Assembly: GCA_977017575.1 (NCBI GenBank)
Contig: CDRNVI010000143.1
Coordinates: 62,001 to 126,000, forward strand
Reading direction: 5' to 3'
Origin: Paramoeba atlantica
Lineage: Eukaryota; Discosea
DNA: 64,000 nucleotides
Positions 49,380 through 58,831 of the stretch are shown here, piece by piece (positions within the stretch are counted from its first letter, which is position 1; each line of letters opens with the position of its first letter). The translations under genes and the position numbers were made by a program. The notes beneath the pieces are model-generated. The model was not told the DNA's origin. It did no database searches and saw only the letters and a program-made list of their open reading frames with translations.

Positions 49380-49600
49380 GAATGGTTTGCACTTTTTGTT
49401 TAAAATCTGGGCACACAATTGTCTCATGTACAAAAGAGGGGGTGGAAGAAGAAAGAGAGAAAAGAAAAAATGACCCAAAAGCAAAAGAAAGGAGAGAAAA
49501 AGCAAGAAAGGAGAAAGAAGAAGAAATAGAACAAGAACAAATTCAGCTCAAGATCTGTGAAGTGGCCAGGAGTTTGGGGAAGGAAAGAGTGGGCAGGTGA
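49380..49600 (+). CDS. Possible exon with CCHC-type zinc knuckle
   Basis: After a T-rich stretch ending in TTTCAG (a good splice acceptor at ~49377) the frame reads GMVCTFCLKSGHTIVSCTKE, with C-x2-C-x4-H-x4-C spacing, followed by a strongly charged helical segment. It stops at 49600. It lies 0.7 kb upstream of the piggyBac-like transposase fragment on the same strand, so it may be an exon of that gene or of an unrelated nucleic-acid binding protein. No upstream exon identified. Confidence 0.4.
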
Positions 49601-50285
49601 AGGAAAGAAGGAAAGGGAAGAAAGGGAAAAGAAAGAAAGAGAAAAGTCAAGAGCAAATCATGGGAAAGATCGGCAGCGCATCGCAAAGGAAACCAACCAA
49701 GTAAGTTTATTCCTTTTACCAACAAACAAAAGGAGTATTCATATGGGACAACAAATATAACAAGTGTGGAATTAACAAGAAGCAAAACAGAATGAAAGAC
49801 AAAAACACACAAGAAAAAGGATGTGGCGGAGAGATTAAATCACAGATAAATGTTACAGAACACAGGATTAATTGACATAAAGATTATATAAAATAGACAA
49901 ATAAGATGGTGCGAAAATATTAAGGGAACAACTTGAATTCAGAGTGAGAACTGGGTGGGAAGAGCTCAGATGAGAGAGACAGGAATACATGCAGAATCAG
50001 AACGGTTTGTACAGTCTTACAAATGTTCATCAGGGATATTCACACAACAGAGGAGCACAGTGGTGTACAAAGAGAAACAGATTAATTTGCACAACATGGA
50101 ATCAGTTCACACCAGGATTCTGACAAGATCACATCACAGAAGAAAGAGCTCCACACACCAACAATTAAGCCTGGTTGTCTGCACATTGACCTTCAAAAAA
50201 AATGCAAAATGGTGGAAGGTGCGATCAAGACAGCCCTCCCCCCCTTGATTATCTCCAAACTTCTGAACATCATCAACTGAGTCAG

Positions 50286-50696
50286 GTCATTTTGTTTTCT
50301 TTTGATTCCAGTTTTTATTTATTGAAAATTGGGAACAGAGAAGAAAAGGTTGGCAGAGATAAACAACCAGAAGAAACATTTGAGAGTGAGGGTGGTTCTT
50401 TTGTCACTAAAATTATGGGTGTGATCTGGATCCCAGCAAATACAGGTGTTGTGGATGAAACCCTTGTTCCTCACAAAGGAAGAAAGAATCCTCATCATGT
50501 GTTCATAATGAGGAAGCCTCATCCACATGGCATTAAAAATTGGTCTCTTGTTGATTTTTCTGGCTATTTTGTTGCTTTCTCTCAGTATCATTGGAGATGG
50601 GGTGTCCGAACCAACGCATGAAACCCTTCTTTGTATGTTGAATCAACTTCCTGAAGGAGCTTTTGTTGTTGCTGATTCCTATTTTGGGAGTGTCCG
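50286..50696 (+). pseudogene. piggyBac-like transposase, 5' part, interrupted by an LTR retrotransposon
   Basis: The frame contains GVIWIPANTGVVDETLVPHK (first catalytic Asp region, DExxVP), then RKPHPHGIKNWSLVDFSGYF, and after a frameshift near 50600 LNQLPEGAFVVADSYFGSV (third-Asp region: VxxDxxFxS). Exactly after SV the LTR retrotransposon copy 2 begins. The rest of the gene resumes after the insertion at 55049. The sequence belongs to a different piggyBac lineage from the relic at 22.7-25.2 kb, as judged by motif wording. Confidence 0.7.
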
Positions 50697-50928
50697 TGTG
50701 CACAGGGTGCTAGTTTAGCCCCAGGGGAATTCAGTGAAAGATGAAGCTCAAGAAGGAGAAGAATTATGAACTTGTAGAGTTCAGATATTAGCTGAAGAAG
50801 AGAAAGAGAAAGAAACTCACTTGGGAATTTCAGAATAAAAAAAGCGCTTGAAGACCATTCTTGAGTCCATTGTTCTCTGTGTGTCAGAGTGACTGTGTGT
50901 CTGGTGTGGAGTCAGGAGGTCGTTCACT
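50697..50928 (+). repeat. 5' LTR of copy 2
   Basis: 232 bp, TGTGCACAGG ... GTTCACT, one copy of the 143-bp segment only. It carries an AATAAA-type signal within CAGAATAAAAAAAGCG. Immediately after it is a T-run, not an obvious tRNA primer site. Confidence 0.93.
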
Positions 50929-50964
50929 TTTTTTGGTTGAAAGTCCTTTTTTATTTGGTCGAGT

Positions 50965-53900
50965 ATGTCATTTGAATTATTCGATTCGCTTGATGATGTG
51001 TCGTCAATTTTTGATGAAGAAGTTTCGTTTTGTACGGAGCTTGGATCCATGAAAAGACATTCGATGTGTTTGAATCGAGGATCGAGTTCGATGTGTTCGA
51101 ATCAAGGATTGGTTTCGATTGGTTCGGAACCAGAGCAATCAAGTTTATCGAGTTCGCTGGGTACGAGTTCGACGGTACAGAAGTCCTCCAAATCTGTAGA
51201 GAAAGAGGAAGATTTTGAGGAGGCTGAGGCCCTTCGAGAGAAATGTCGAGTTTTACGAAAAGAGAATACGGCTCTTTTGTTGAAAGATAGTTTGTCAGCC
51301 GCGGAAAGGGCGAGGGTTGAACTAGTCAACCGGAGGTTGACGAGCTTGAGAAGTACTTTGATGGCTTATGATGTAATTGGGGTAGAGAAACAACAAAAGC
51401 CAAAAGACGAGAAAAGACTGCCCCAAATCCAAGATTTGCCGAAACTGCAAGAAAAAGTCACGATTTTCCAGTTGCTCGATTTTGTTTTTCGTTTCCATTC
51501 CTGTATGGAGAACCGATGTGTCCCAGAGCCTGATCGAAAGAGATATCTGTTCGAAGCCACACCCAGTTTGATCAGTGGGTTTCTAAAGATGAGAGAAAAC
51601 CGTCCATTCTGTGAATTGCTTGCGTTGGTTCCAGTAAAGTTGCTAGGTCCAAGGTGGAAGTTGGTGATTTTGAAAGCTTTGAAAAGTCTCCAGCAAAAGC
51701 CAAGTGAGAGACTCGACGTGTTTGGGTATCAGTTTAATCTGCTGGTAGCAGCTTCAGGGACAGATCCTCGTTCTCGAGAGGCGAAGGAACTTTTGGAAAA
51801 AGCAGTTCTCCCAGGTTATCAGCCCTTCTGGGAATTATTGTGTGGAAGTGACTACCTTTTTGAGCCACGAATCTCTGTAACCAATCTGATTGATATTGGA
51901 GCTGCAAGGGAGGGTTCAGCCCTGCTTAACCATTTTCGTGCCCCTGGTCCTGTAGAGCCAAGGAGACCAACAAACTGCCGGAATTGTGGGAAACCTGGCC
52001 ATCTTGAGAAAGAGTGTTGGGCTCGAGGGGGTGGAGCAGAAGGTAAAGGTTCATGGCAGCAATTGCGCAGAGATGAGCCTCAAGAGAGGAGAGGACGCGA
52101 TTTGGCCAAGATTAGATGTTTCTCTTGTCGGGAAAAGGGTCACTATGCAAATGGGTGTCCAAAAAAGAAAGCTGAACCGAGGTTGGCTGGACTTGCCAAA
52201 GAGGAATCAAACCTGGGGGTCCCTGGAACTGATGTTTCAACATCTGATTTTGAGGATGAGGAAGCTTATTTAGCTTTAACTGAAGAAGGATTTTTTGGTT
52301 TGGGGGCGGAAGAAGATACGGATGGGCTCCCCAAGATTCCAATCTCTCTTGGGAGGAATGATGTGGAAGTGTGGGCGATCTTTGACTCAGGAGCAAGTGC
52401 AACACTCGCTGACCCTTCTGTTTTTGACCGTTTAGAAGGAGATTTAGTGAAGAGAAATTTTCGAGTCCGAGGAATTTCTGGACGTGTTCAAGAAACAGAC
52501 ACAGCAAAGAAAGTCAAAGTTTCGACAATCCAAGGCCAAGCTGAGATTTTGATTTGGACTTTACCTGGTTTAGGGAAAGATCGAGTACTTTTGAGTGCGG
52601 CTGATGGAGCAAAACTTGGTGTTGAAATCAAAGGAATCCCACCAGTGTTCCCAGAAAGGAAGAAGTTGTTCCATGAGACTAACTTAGCGGACAAAGAGGG
52701 ATGGAGTGGGCCATCTGAAGAGACACGCCTGCCTGAGAAAGAAGTTGAGAAAATAATGGGAGGGATTAAAGAAGTTCTTGAAGAGAATCAGAGATTGCCT
52801 GATGGGACTTGTTGTAATATCAGGAATTCGCATTTTTCGAGTTCATTGCTCGATCCAAAGCCGGTTTTTACGCGACAGTACCCGATTCCAGAAAGATTAA
52901 GTGGCAAAGTTCAACAGAGAGTTACTGAATGGTTGGAAAAAGGGTGGATAGTTCCTCTGGAGGATGTGTCCTCAGTGCGAAATCTCTGGAACACCCCTCT
53001 AGTAGCAGCTCCCAAGGTTTCAGGTGGCAAGAAGGAAGATGATATTCGGCTTTGTATGGACCTGAGAGGGGTGAATGTGAAATCAGAAGCCCCAGACTAC
53101 CAGCTCCCAACGATTGCTGATTTGATTTTTCAGAGGCACCTGCTGTTGGGGAGGAGGTTTTGTATTGAGATGGATCAGAAAGCATTGGAGTATTTGAACC
53201 AATTGAAGAACTTTATGATCTTAGATTGGCTGCACTTCCTGTTGAATTTCGATTTCTATGTGATACATTGCAAGGGAATGAACCATGTGTTACCTGACTC
53301 TCTCTCTCGGATTTTTGGGGAACCAGTTAGAGATATGGCGGGAGTTAAGTGTGAGCTGGTGGTAGATGAGGTCCCTTCCACAGGGATTGGAAAAAAAATG
53401 AAAAAGTTGATGAAAGATATTTTGGGAAAGAAGGAACCTGCAGAAGAAGACAAACTGGCCTTGATAAAAGTGAAACACAAAGAGAGTCATATTGGAGGAC
53501 TCAGGCTATTTGAAGCTATGGTGAGAGACGGATTTTATTGGGATGGATTGAGGACCCTGTGCGACAAAGTAGCGAAAGGGTGCCTAGAATGTTTGATGTA
53601 CAATGTTGGGAGAGTGGGATTTCACCCCATCACCCCGGTTTTGTCGAAACTTCCGTTCGATCACATTGCAATGGATCTGATTATTTTGAAAGTATCTTCA
53701 GATGGCTTCACTGTAATCCTATTAGTGATTGATGTGGCTACGCGGTTTGTGCTTTTGCGACCCCTAGTGTCAAAAGAAGCGGTGCAAGTAGCATGGGTTC
53801 TATTGAATATTTTCGCTAACTTTGGAATCCCCAAGGTGTTGCAAATGGACAATGACCCTTCCTTTTTGAATGATGTTGTAGAAGAGTTCCGCAAGGCAGC

Positions 53901-54636
53901 TGAGTTTGTGGCAAGAGCCGTTTTGACTTATTTCCCAAACCAGAATGGAGCAGCAGAACGCTATGTGGGAGAAACAAAACGATTATTGTTCAAGCTTCTG
54001 AAAGGCTACCAGGAGAATTGGGCGAAAATGTTGCCAGTGGTCCAAATGTCCTTAAATGATCGGATTGTGGGGAGACATATGTCGAGTCCATTTGCCTTGA
54101 TGTTTGCAAGGAAGTTGAACAAGTTCAAGGATTATCGGAGTATAGAGTTACAAGAAGTGTCAGAAGAAGATTTAATTGAACGAAATAAGAAGATGATCGA
54201 TGCGGTGTATCCAGCCATTTTTGGACGTTCCAAGGAAGCAGGAAGGAAATATTCAGAGAGGAAAAATAAGGCCAAGAAAGAGAAAATTTGGGAGGCAGGA
54301 ACTGAGGTTATGAAGATGGTAGATGTAAGAGGTGCGAAGAGTGATCAGCGCTGGGAAGGACCATTCAAAGTGGTGGGGTACAATCAGGCAACAAAAGGAT
54401 ACAATTTGATCGATGCAACATGCGCCTTGTTGAAAAATGAAGTACCTGCAGCGAGATTAAAAGAGATCCAAGGAGACTTGGAGGAAGGAGAAGGGAAAAT
54501 ACTGGAGATTTTAAAAGTGGTTGACGATCGGATGGGTGAGGATGGACAAGAATATTTAGTGAAGTGGAAAAATGCGGAGGAGTTGTGGGAAGCTGTGAGT
54601 TCCTTCCACTCGTACAAGGTGATCGAAGATTATTAG
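50965..54636 (+). CDS. Gag-protease-(truncated RT/RNase H)-integrase-chromodomain polyprotein, copy 2
   Basis: A 1223-residue frame with the same domain order as copy 1: gag, CRNCGKPGHLEKEC and CFSCREKGHYANGC knuckles, DSGA protease, truncated RT joined directly to the end of RNase H (ADLIFQRHLLLGRRFCIEMD), integrase with Asp, Asp and Glu intact, and chromodomain. It differs from copy 1 by scattered substitutions (for example EMDQK for EMDHK), loss of five residues near 53345, and a Trp codon changed to TAG in the chromodomain end (EDY stop at 54634-54636). Frame continues after that stop to ~54786 as in copy 1, so the loss is of the charged tail only. The shared deletion shows that both copies descend from one truncated source. 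Confidence 0.92.
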   Translation: MSFELFDSLDDVSSIFDEEVSFCTELGSMKRHSMCLNRGSSSMCSNQGLVSIGSEPEQSSLSSSLGTSSTVQKSSKSVEKEEDFEEAEALREKCRVLRKENTALLLKDSLSAAERARVELVNRRLTSLRSTLMAYDVIGVEKQQKPKDEKRLPQIQDLPKLQEKVTIFQLLDFVFRFHSCMENRCVPEPDRKRYLFEATPSLISGFLKMRENRPFCELLALVPVKLLGPRWKLVILKALKSLQQKPSERLDVFGYQFNLLVAASGTDPRSREAKELLEKAVLPGYQPFWELLCGSDYLFEPRISVTNLIDIGAAREGSALLNHFRAPGPVEPRRPTNCRNCGKPGHLEKECWARGGGAEGKGSWQQLRRDEPQERRGRDLAKIRCFSCREKGHYANGCPKKKAEPRLAGLAKEESNLGVPGTDVSTSDFEDEEAYLALTEEGFFGLGAEEDTDGLPKIPISLGRNDVEVWAIFDSGASATLADPSVFDRLEGDLVKRNFRVRGISGRVQETDTAKKVKVSTIQGQAEILIWTLPGLGKDRVLLSAADGAKLGVEIKGIPPVFPERKKLFHETNLADKEGWSGPSEETRLPEKEVEKIMGGIKEVLEENQRLPDGTCCNIRNSHFSSSLLDPKPVFTRQYPIPERLSGKVQQRVTEWLEKGWIVPLEDVSSVRNLWNTPLVAAPKVSGGKKEDDIRLCMDLRGVNVKSEAPDYQLPTIADLIFQRHLLLGRRFCIEMDQKALEYLNQLKNFMILDWLHFLLNFDFYVIHCKGMNHVLPDSLSRIFGEPVRDMAGVKCELVVDEVPSTGIGKKMKKLMKDILGKKEPAEEDKLALIKVKHKESHIGGLRLFEAMVRDGFYWDGLRTLCDKVAKGCLECLMYNVGRVGFHPITPVLSKLPFDHIAMDLIILKVSSDGFTVILLVIDVATRFVLLRPLVSKEAVQVAWVLLNIFANFGIPKVLQMDNDPSFLNDVVEEFRKAAEFVARAVLTYFPNQNGAAERYVGETKRLLFKLLKGYQENWAKMLPVVQMSLNDRIVGRHMSSPFALMFARKLNKFKDYRSIELQEVSEEDLIERNKKMIDAVYPAIFGRSKEAGRKYSERKNKAKKEKIWEAGTEVMKMVDVRGAKSDQRWEGPFKVVGYNQATKGYNLIDATCALLKNEVPAARLKEIQGDLEEGEGKILEILKVVDDRMGEDGQEYLVKWKNAEELWEAVSSFHSYKVIEDY

Positions 54637-54816
54637 AAAAAGAAAGACAAGAAACAAGAGAAGAAGGAACCAAGAAAGAAGAAAGAGGAAGAGAAAGAAG
54701 AAGAATCAGAAGAAGAGGAACCAGAGAGGTTTTCGAGTACGGGAAGAAGAATTAAGAAGAATCTCCCTAAGGCTGCTCGCGGGTAGTGTTTTTGTTTCAA
54801 AAACACTGAGGGGGGA

Positions 54817-55048
54817 TGTGCACAGGGTGCTAGTTTAGCCCCAGGGGAATTCAGTGAAAGATGAAGCTCAAGAAGGAGAAGAATTATGAACTTGTAGAGT
54901 TCAGATATTAGCTGAAGAAGAGAAAGAGAAAGAAACTCACTTGGGAGTTTCAGAATAAAAAAAGCGCTTGAAGACCATTCTTGAGTCCATTGTTCTCTGT
55001 GTGTCAGAGTGACTGTGTGTCTGGTGTGGAGTCAGGAGGTTGTTCACT
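54817..55048 (+). repeat. 3' LTR of copy 2
   Basis: 232 bp, preceded by the polypurine tract GAGGGGGGA (54808-54816). It differs from the 5' LTR at about two positions (AATTTC versus AGTTTC; GGTCG versus GGTTG). Confidence 0.93.
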
Positions 55049-55216
55049 GTCCGTGCGACAGAAGGGTTGGCAAAACAAGGGAAGCACAGTCTTTTCTCTT
55101 GCAACCAGAGCAGACCCTCGATGTTCTTTAAAAATGACCTTTGTAGCCAAATCACCCGACCTGGTGATTGTCAAACTCTTTATGGTGAAGTTGATGGTCT
55201 GAAAAAAAATGAGAAG
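55049..55216 (+). pseudogene. piggyBac-like transposase, 3' continuation after the LTR insertion
   Basis: Directly after the target duplication the frame reads RATEGLAKQGKHSLFSCNQS followed by FFKNDLCSQI, in phase with VVADSYFGSV on the other side of the insertion. This fits the region after the third catalytic Asp of piggyBac transposases. A possible intron donor follows (AAAATGAGAAGGTTTATTT) and then a long T-tract. The end of the gene is not resolved; the Cys-rich C-terminal finger was not found. Confidence 0.65.
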
Positions 55217-55231
55217 GTTTATTTTCTTCTT

Positions 55232-55262
<31 letters not shown>

Positions 55263-55306
55263 CTAAATGTGACAGGTTCCATGTGACAGGTTCCTTTTCT
55301 TGCAAA

Positions 55307-57938
55307 TGTCTTTCAATCAAAAAATCGAAAACTCTGTACACTCTCAACTTGTTACTCTGCCACACAAGTTGAAAAAGAAGTTGAAATGTTGGTTGAATGA
55401 TGATACATTGGAAACCCAAGCGACTTATCAAAAGCTTGAAGAAATGCACCCCCTTGCTCGAACCACATATAGTGAGGTGATGGATTTTGTAATCCAAGGT
55501 TTCAAAAAAGACTGACTGAAGAAGTCATTTGTCTGCCCGTTGGGAAGCAAGTTGTGAAGAAAGCTGTTCAAAAAGGTTAATTTTTTTTTTTGTGTGTGTG
55601 TTTTTGAAGGATTCTGATGAATGACATGGGTTATCAAAAAATCCAAATTATGCGATCAATATTTCAGCGAGGCTTAGATCCTTTGTCTGGGGAGCTAATT
55701 CAGTTGAAAACACCAGAGTTTGAAATTCCATTTCCAAAACTTCCTGCTCCGAAGCCTGTGATGGATTTTGGGGAGAAAATGTTGTCTGCATTGGAGCTTG
55801 AAGCAAAGTAAGAATTTTTTTTTTTTGTAATAAGCTTCTTTTCTCCTCCTCAATGAAAACAATTTGCTCAAAAGATAAACATATAGGTTTCATGAACTCC
55901 CTTCTGAGTATGGGGTTAAAGGTGGTTATCGAAAGTTGGAAGAAGTTGTTGAGAAAAGACTGAAAGCAATGCTCCAATGTTCGAAAGTTCAACAATCTCT
56001 CATCTTTTAAGAAGGCAAATATCAAATTTTAGTGAATATGTTCACTGATGGTGCTCCGGAGAGTAAACAAGTAAGTAGAAAAATTATTTTCTTTTTTTTT
56101 GAGGGGGAGCATAGAGGAAAAGAAACAAAACAAGATTTAATTGAAAATCTATTTTTCAGATGGGTATGACAAATACATATTTGCGATTTGTGAACTTTGT
56201 TGGAGTTGGAAGTTCACCAACATTGATGCCTTGGATCTGTGGTGGGAATTTCAAAGAAGATGATGAAGTGAGCAAATGGCTTTGTGAGAATGTTTTAAAC
56301 CCTGGAATTGTAGCGGTGGAAAAGAATGGTGTTTCAATTCCATGTGAAATCGATAATACCAAAACAAATCTGTACCATTGCCATTTTCTTCCAATTGGTG
56401 GCCTTTCTTACCAAAGTAAAGTGGCTGGTCATCAAGGTTGTTCTGCAACTTATTTCTCTGTTTATTGGCTTGATGTGACTTGTGACAATGCTGACATTCC
56501 TCGAGACAAGTTACGAAGGCGAACATTGGCAAAAATGAAAGAAATGGGGGAAAAAGTTCGAGTGAAATGGCAAGAAATCGTTTCAGATAAGTCGATAGAT
56601 GAAAATGCAAGAGATGCGATCCTTCAACAGTTTATTCGGAAAGAGAATTATAGCCAAAAAGGAGCCCCTTTGTTAGTGATTTGTGAGCGTTTTACTCCAA
56701 ATGGTCCTCTTCATGGCAAGTGCTCTGCAACTTTGGCCTTATTTCTTACTATTGTTGAGTTTGCAAATTCCAATAAGGAATTTGGGAAAAAGATGTTACA
56801 AGAGATGGTGGAGCGGATGAAAAGAGTTTCTGGATTGCTCTCTTTTGCAAAGACGATTGAATGGAAGTATATTCTTGAAACTGAGGAAGGAAAGAAGCTG
56901 AAATTTCGGTTGATTGGAGAGCAAGCAACAAGGCTATTGCAAAATTATCACAAGTTGGTTGTTGAAGCGATTTATTCCTGTTTTCCTCGCCATCAGTTGC
57001 CACCCTTGTTCGATTTGAAGTTACAAGCTTTTTCGTTTATTTGTCAGCGAATTAAATTTATGAGCTCTTTTTGGGAATGTTTGAAATTCACTGATGATGA
57101 AGGGGAAGATTTGGAATCAAGTGAGGTTCAACACCTTTTAGATGAAAGGACGAGAACAGGAAAGCAAATTATTCAGATTATGAAATTAATATTTCCAAGC
57201 TTGAATATTATTCCATGGTTTTATACTCTTTGTTTTGACTGCCCTTATTTTTACAAAAAAGTCTATGAAAATTATGGTTTGCTTTCCTTTCTTTTCTTTC
57301 CCCCCCTCTGCTTTTTTTTTTTTATTGATTATCTCCTTTCATTCATTCTTTTTCAAATAGGAGTTGGACCAGCTGTCAGTAGTTGCCAAAGCGGAGAGTT
57401 ACGAAATTTAATTCAAAAGCAACTTGTGAAAAAATGTGGCTATGGCGCAATGAAGTATGAGATAGCCGCAAAATTTGACGATTTTCGATTTTTGGTTCAC
57501 CTCCTTTGTCCAGTGAAACTATCTGTTCGGGGACACAATATCAAGGATCGTGTATCGTTTGTTGAGAAGGGAAAATGTTGTTTTTGTGTTGTGGAAGATG
57601 TTGGGGAAGAAAACAAAGTATGTCCAAGTTGTCAAGCGATTGAAAAGAAGATGATTGATTTTTGTGAAAATGGAGTTCCACAAACAACAAGGGAACTCAT
57701 TTTAAAGAATTATGTAGTTCCATCTGAGGAAGAGACAGGAGAGTCTATGGAGGAGTTAGAACAGGAGATCTTTGAGGATGAGGAGGTAGATGAATTCTCG
57801 TTGAAGGAAGAGGAAGAAGAAGAGGAAGAGGATGAATTTTCTTTTGATGGTGAAGAAGAGGGAGAAGAAGAGGAGGAGGAAGAAGAGGAAAAAACGAAAG
57901 CAAAACCACAAAGATTACGTTTTCGATCACAATCTTAA
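55307..57938 (+). CDS. Multi-exon gene of unrecognised family, possibly transposase-like
   Basis: Splicing across two well-formed introns joins the frames: an exon from ~55617 to 55807, intron 55808-55886 (GTAAGA ... ATATAG), exon 55887-56070, intron 56071-56159 (GTAAGT ... TTTCAG), then the 592-residue frame, inside which 57277-57360 (GTTTGC ... AAATAG, 84 bases) is a likely third intron that keeps the frame open if retained. The second exon contains one in-frame TAA (56008-56010), and the part upstream of 55617 (MSFNQKIENSVHS ...) needs another shift, so the gene may be broken. Features: NMFTDGAPESKQ just before the main frame, NGPLHGKCSATL, a Cys pair cluster CCFC/CPSC near the end, and an acidic Glu-rich tail. 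The DGAP block and the later YG...SSCQSGELRN block recall DDE-type transposases with RNase H folds (KDZ/tnp2-like), but the match is weak. Cannot assign a function. Confidence 0.5.
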
Positions 57939-57953
57939 GAAATAATAAATTTA

Positions 57954-58427
57954 TTAATTTGAGATATAAAGATCGTTGATTGGAAGTCCTCCTTTTGTCC
58001 ATCCTTGAACAAAAAAATGAACTGCAAGAGTTCCAAGATTTGCAGAAAATCTCCATACAACCGGATACTTTTTATGAGCGACAATCCACATCTTTTGACC
58101 ATTTTTGAATTTTTTCGTCATTGGGTTGAAGAGTCCCTTTGATGCAAGTCCTGAAAAAATTTGTTCAAAAGTTTTTGTTTCATAAAATTGGATCAGAAAA
58201 ACTGGCGCTGACTTCTTGTGAGGAGAAAGTTCGCCACCACTTCTCAAAAGATGAGGGATGATGAGGAGTTCAAACAGAACTGCATTGACCTTTGTTCGAT
58301 AGATTCGCATACTACAAGCAGTTGAGGGAATTTTTGAAAAAAGATCATGGGCAATCCAATCAAGCTCAATAACAACAGAATCAACAATTGTATCACATGA
58401 AAACTTGCTTGCAATATCGCTCTCCAA
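57954..58427 (-). CDS. Unrecognised 157-residue protein or final exon
   Basis: Open frame of normal composition, converging with the preceding gene with only 15 bases between their stop codons. The frame extends upstream without a Met to about 58510 with a Lys/Gln-rich segment and a CPPC pair (KEKCPPCALSLLE). Another frame at 58495-58640 (TLFGPELLLENSLRQ) on the same strand may be an upstream exon. No domain recognised. Absence of a convincing start at the 5' end suggests that it is the last exon of a spliced gene. Confidence 0.45.
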   Translation of the reverse strand: MESDIASKFSCDTIVDSVVIELDWIAHDLFSKIPSTACSMRIYRTKVNAVLFELLIIPHLLRSGGELSPHKKSAPVFLIQFYETKTFEQIFSGLASKGLFNPMTKKFKNGQKMWIVAHKKYPVVWRFSANLGTLAVHFFVQGWTKGGLPINDLYISN

Positions 58428-58831
58428 AAGAGAAAGAGCACAAGGAGGACACTTTTCTTTTTGGTTTTTCTTTTGGTTTGTAGTTTTGGTTTGTTTACGC
58501 TTTGATGTGATGAGGGTTCAAGAGAGATGTAGCAATATGGAACAGAGTTTCCTCTTTTAAAGAAAGATTCATCTGCCTCAAGGAGTTTTCGAGAAGGAGT
58601 TCAGGTCCGAACAGAGTGAGCAGTTTGTTCAGACATTTGAGAAAAACAAAAAACAAAAAACAAAAAACAAAAAGCAAAAAAAAAACAAAAAAAAAACAAA
58701 GTGCTTGAACAAAATCGTTTTGGCTGTATTTTTCTAATAAAAAAAAAGAAAAAAAGTAATCTGAAAAGAATCCAATACGAAAATTGCTACTTTCTTTCCT
58801 TTCTTTCAAATTTTTGATTCTTTTTTTCAAA

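Larger units (their letters stand above)
50697..55048 (+). mobile_element. LTR retrotransposon, same family, copy 2 (non-autonomous)
   Basis: A complete 4352-bp insertion on the + strand with 232-bp LTRs (50697-50928 and 54817-55048) and a 5-bp target duplication GTCCG (50692-50696 and 55049-55053). The two LTRs differ at about two positions. Its internal region is nearly identical to copy 1, and it has the same RT deletion. It inserted within the piggyBac-like gene; removing the element and one GTCCG leaves the transposase frame continuous. Confidence 0.95.

Noticed and set aside
53120..53140. Intron explaining the missing RT core of the LTR element
   Set aside because: A TTTTTCAG stretch at the junction resembles a splice acceptor, but it is retained in the element and no donor or intron sequence is present, so this is a deletion in DNA.
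55265..55300. Tandem GTGACAGGTTCC repeat as a transposon end
   Set aside because: Only two short direct copies with no inverted partner nearby; could simply be a duplicated splice-acceptor region.
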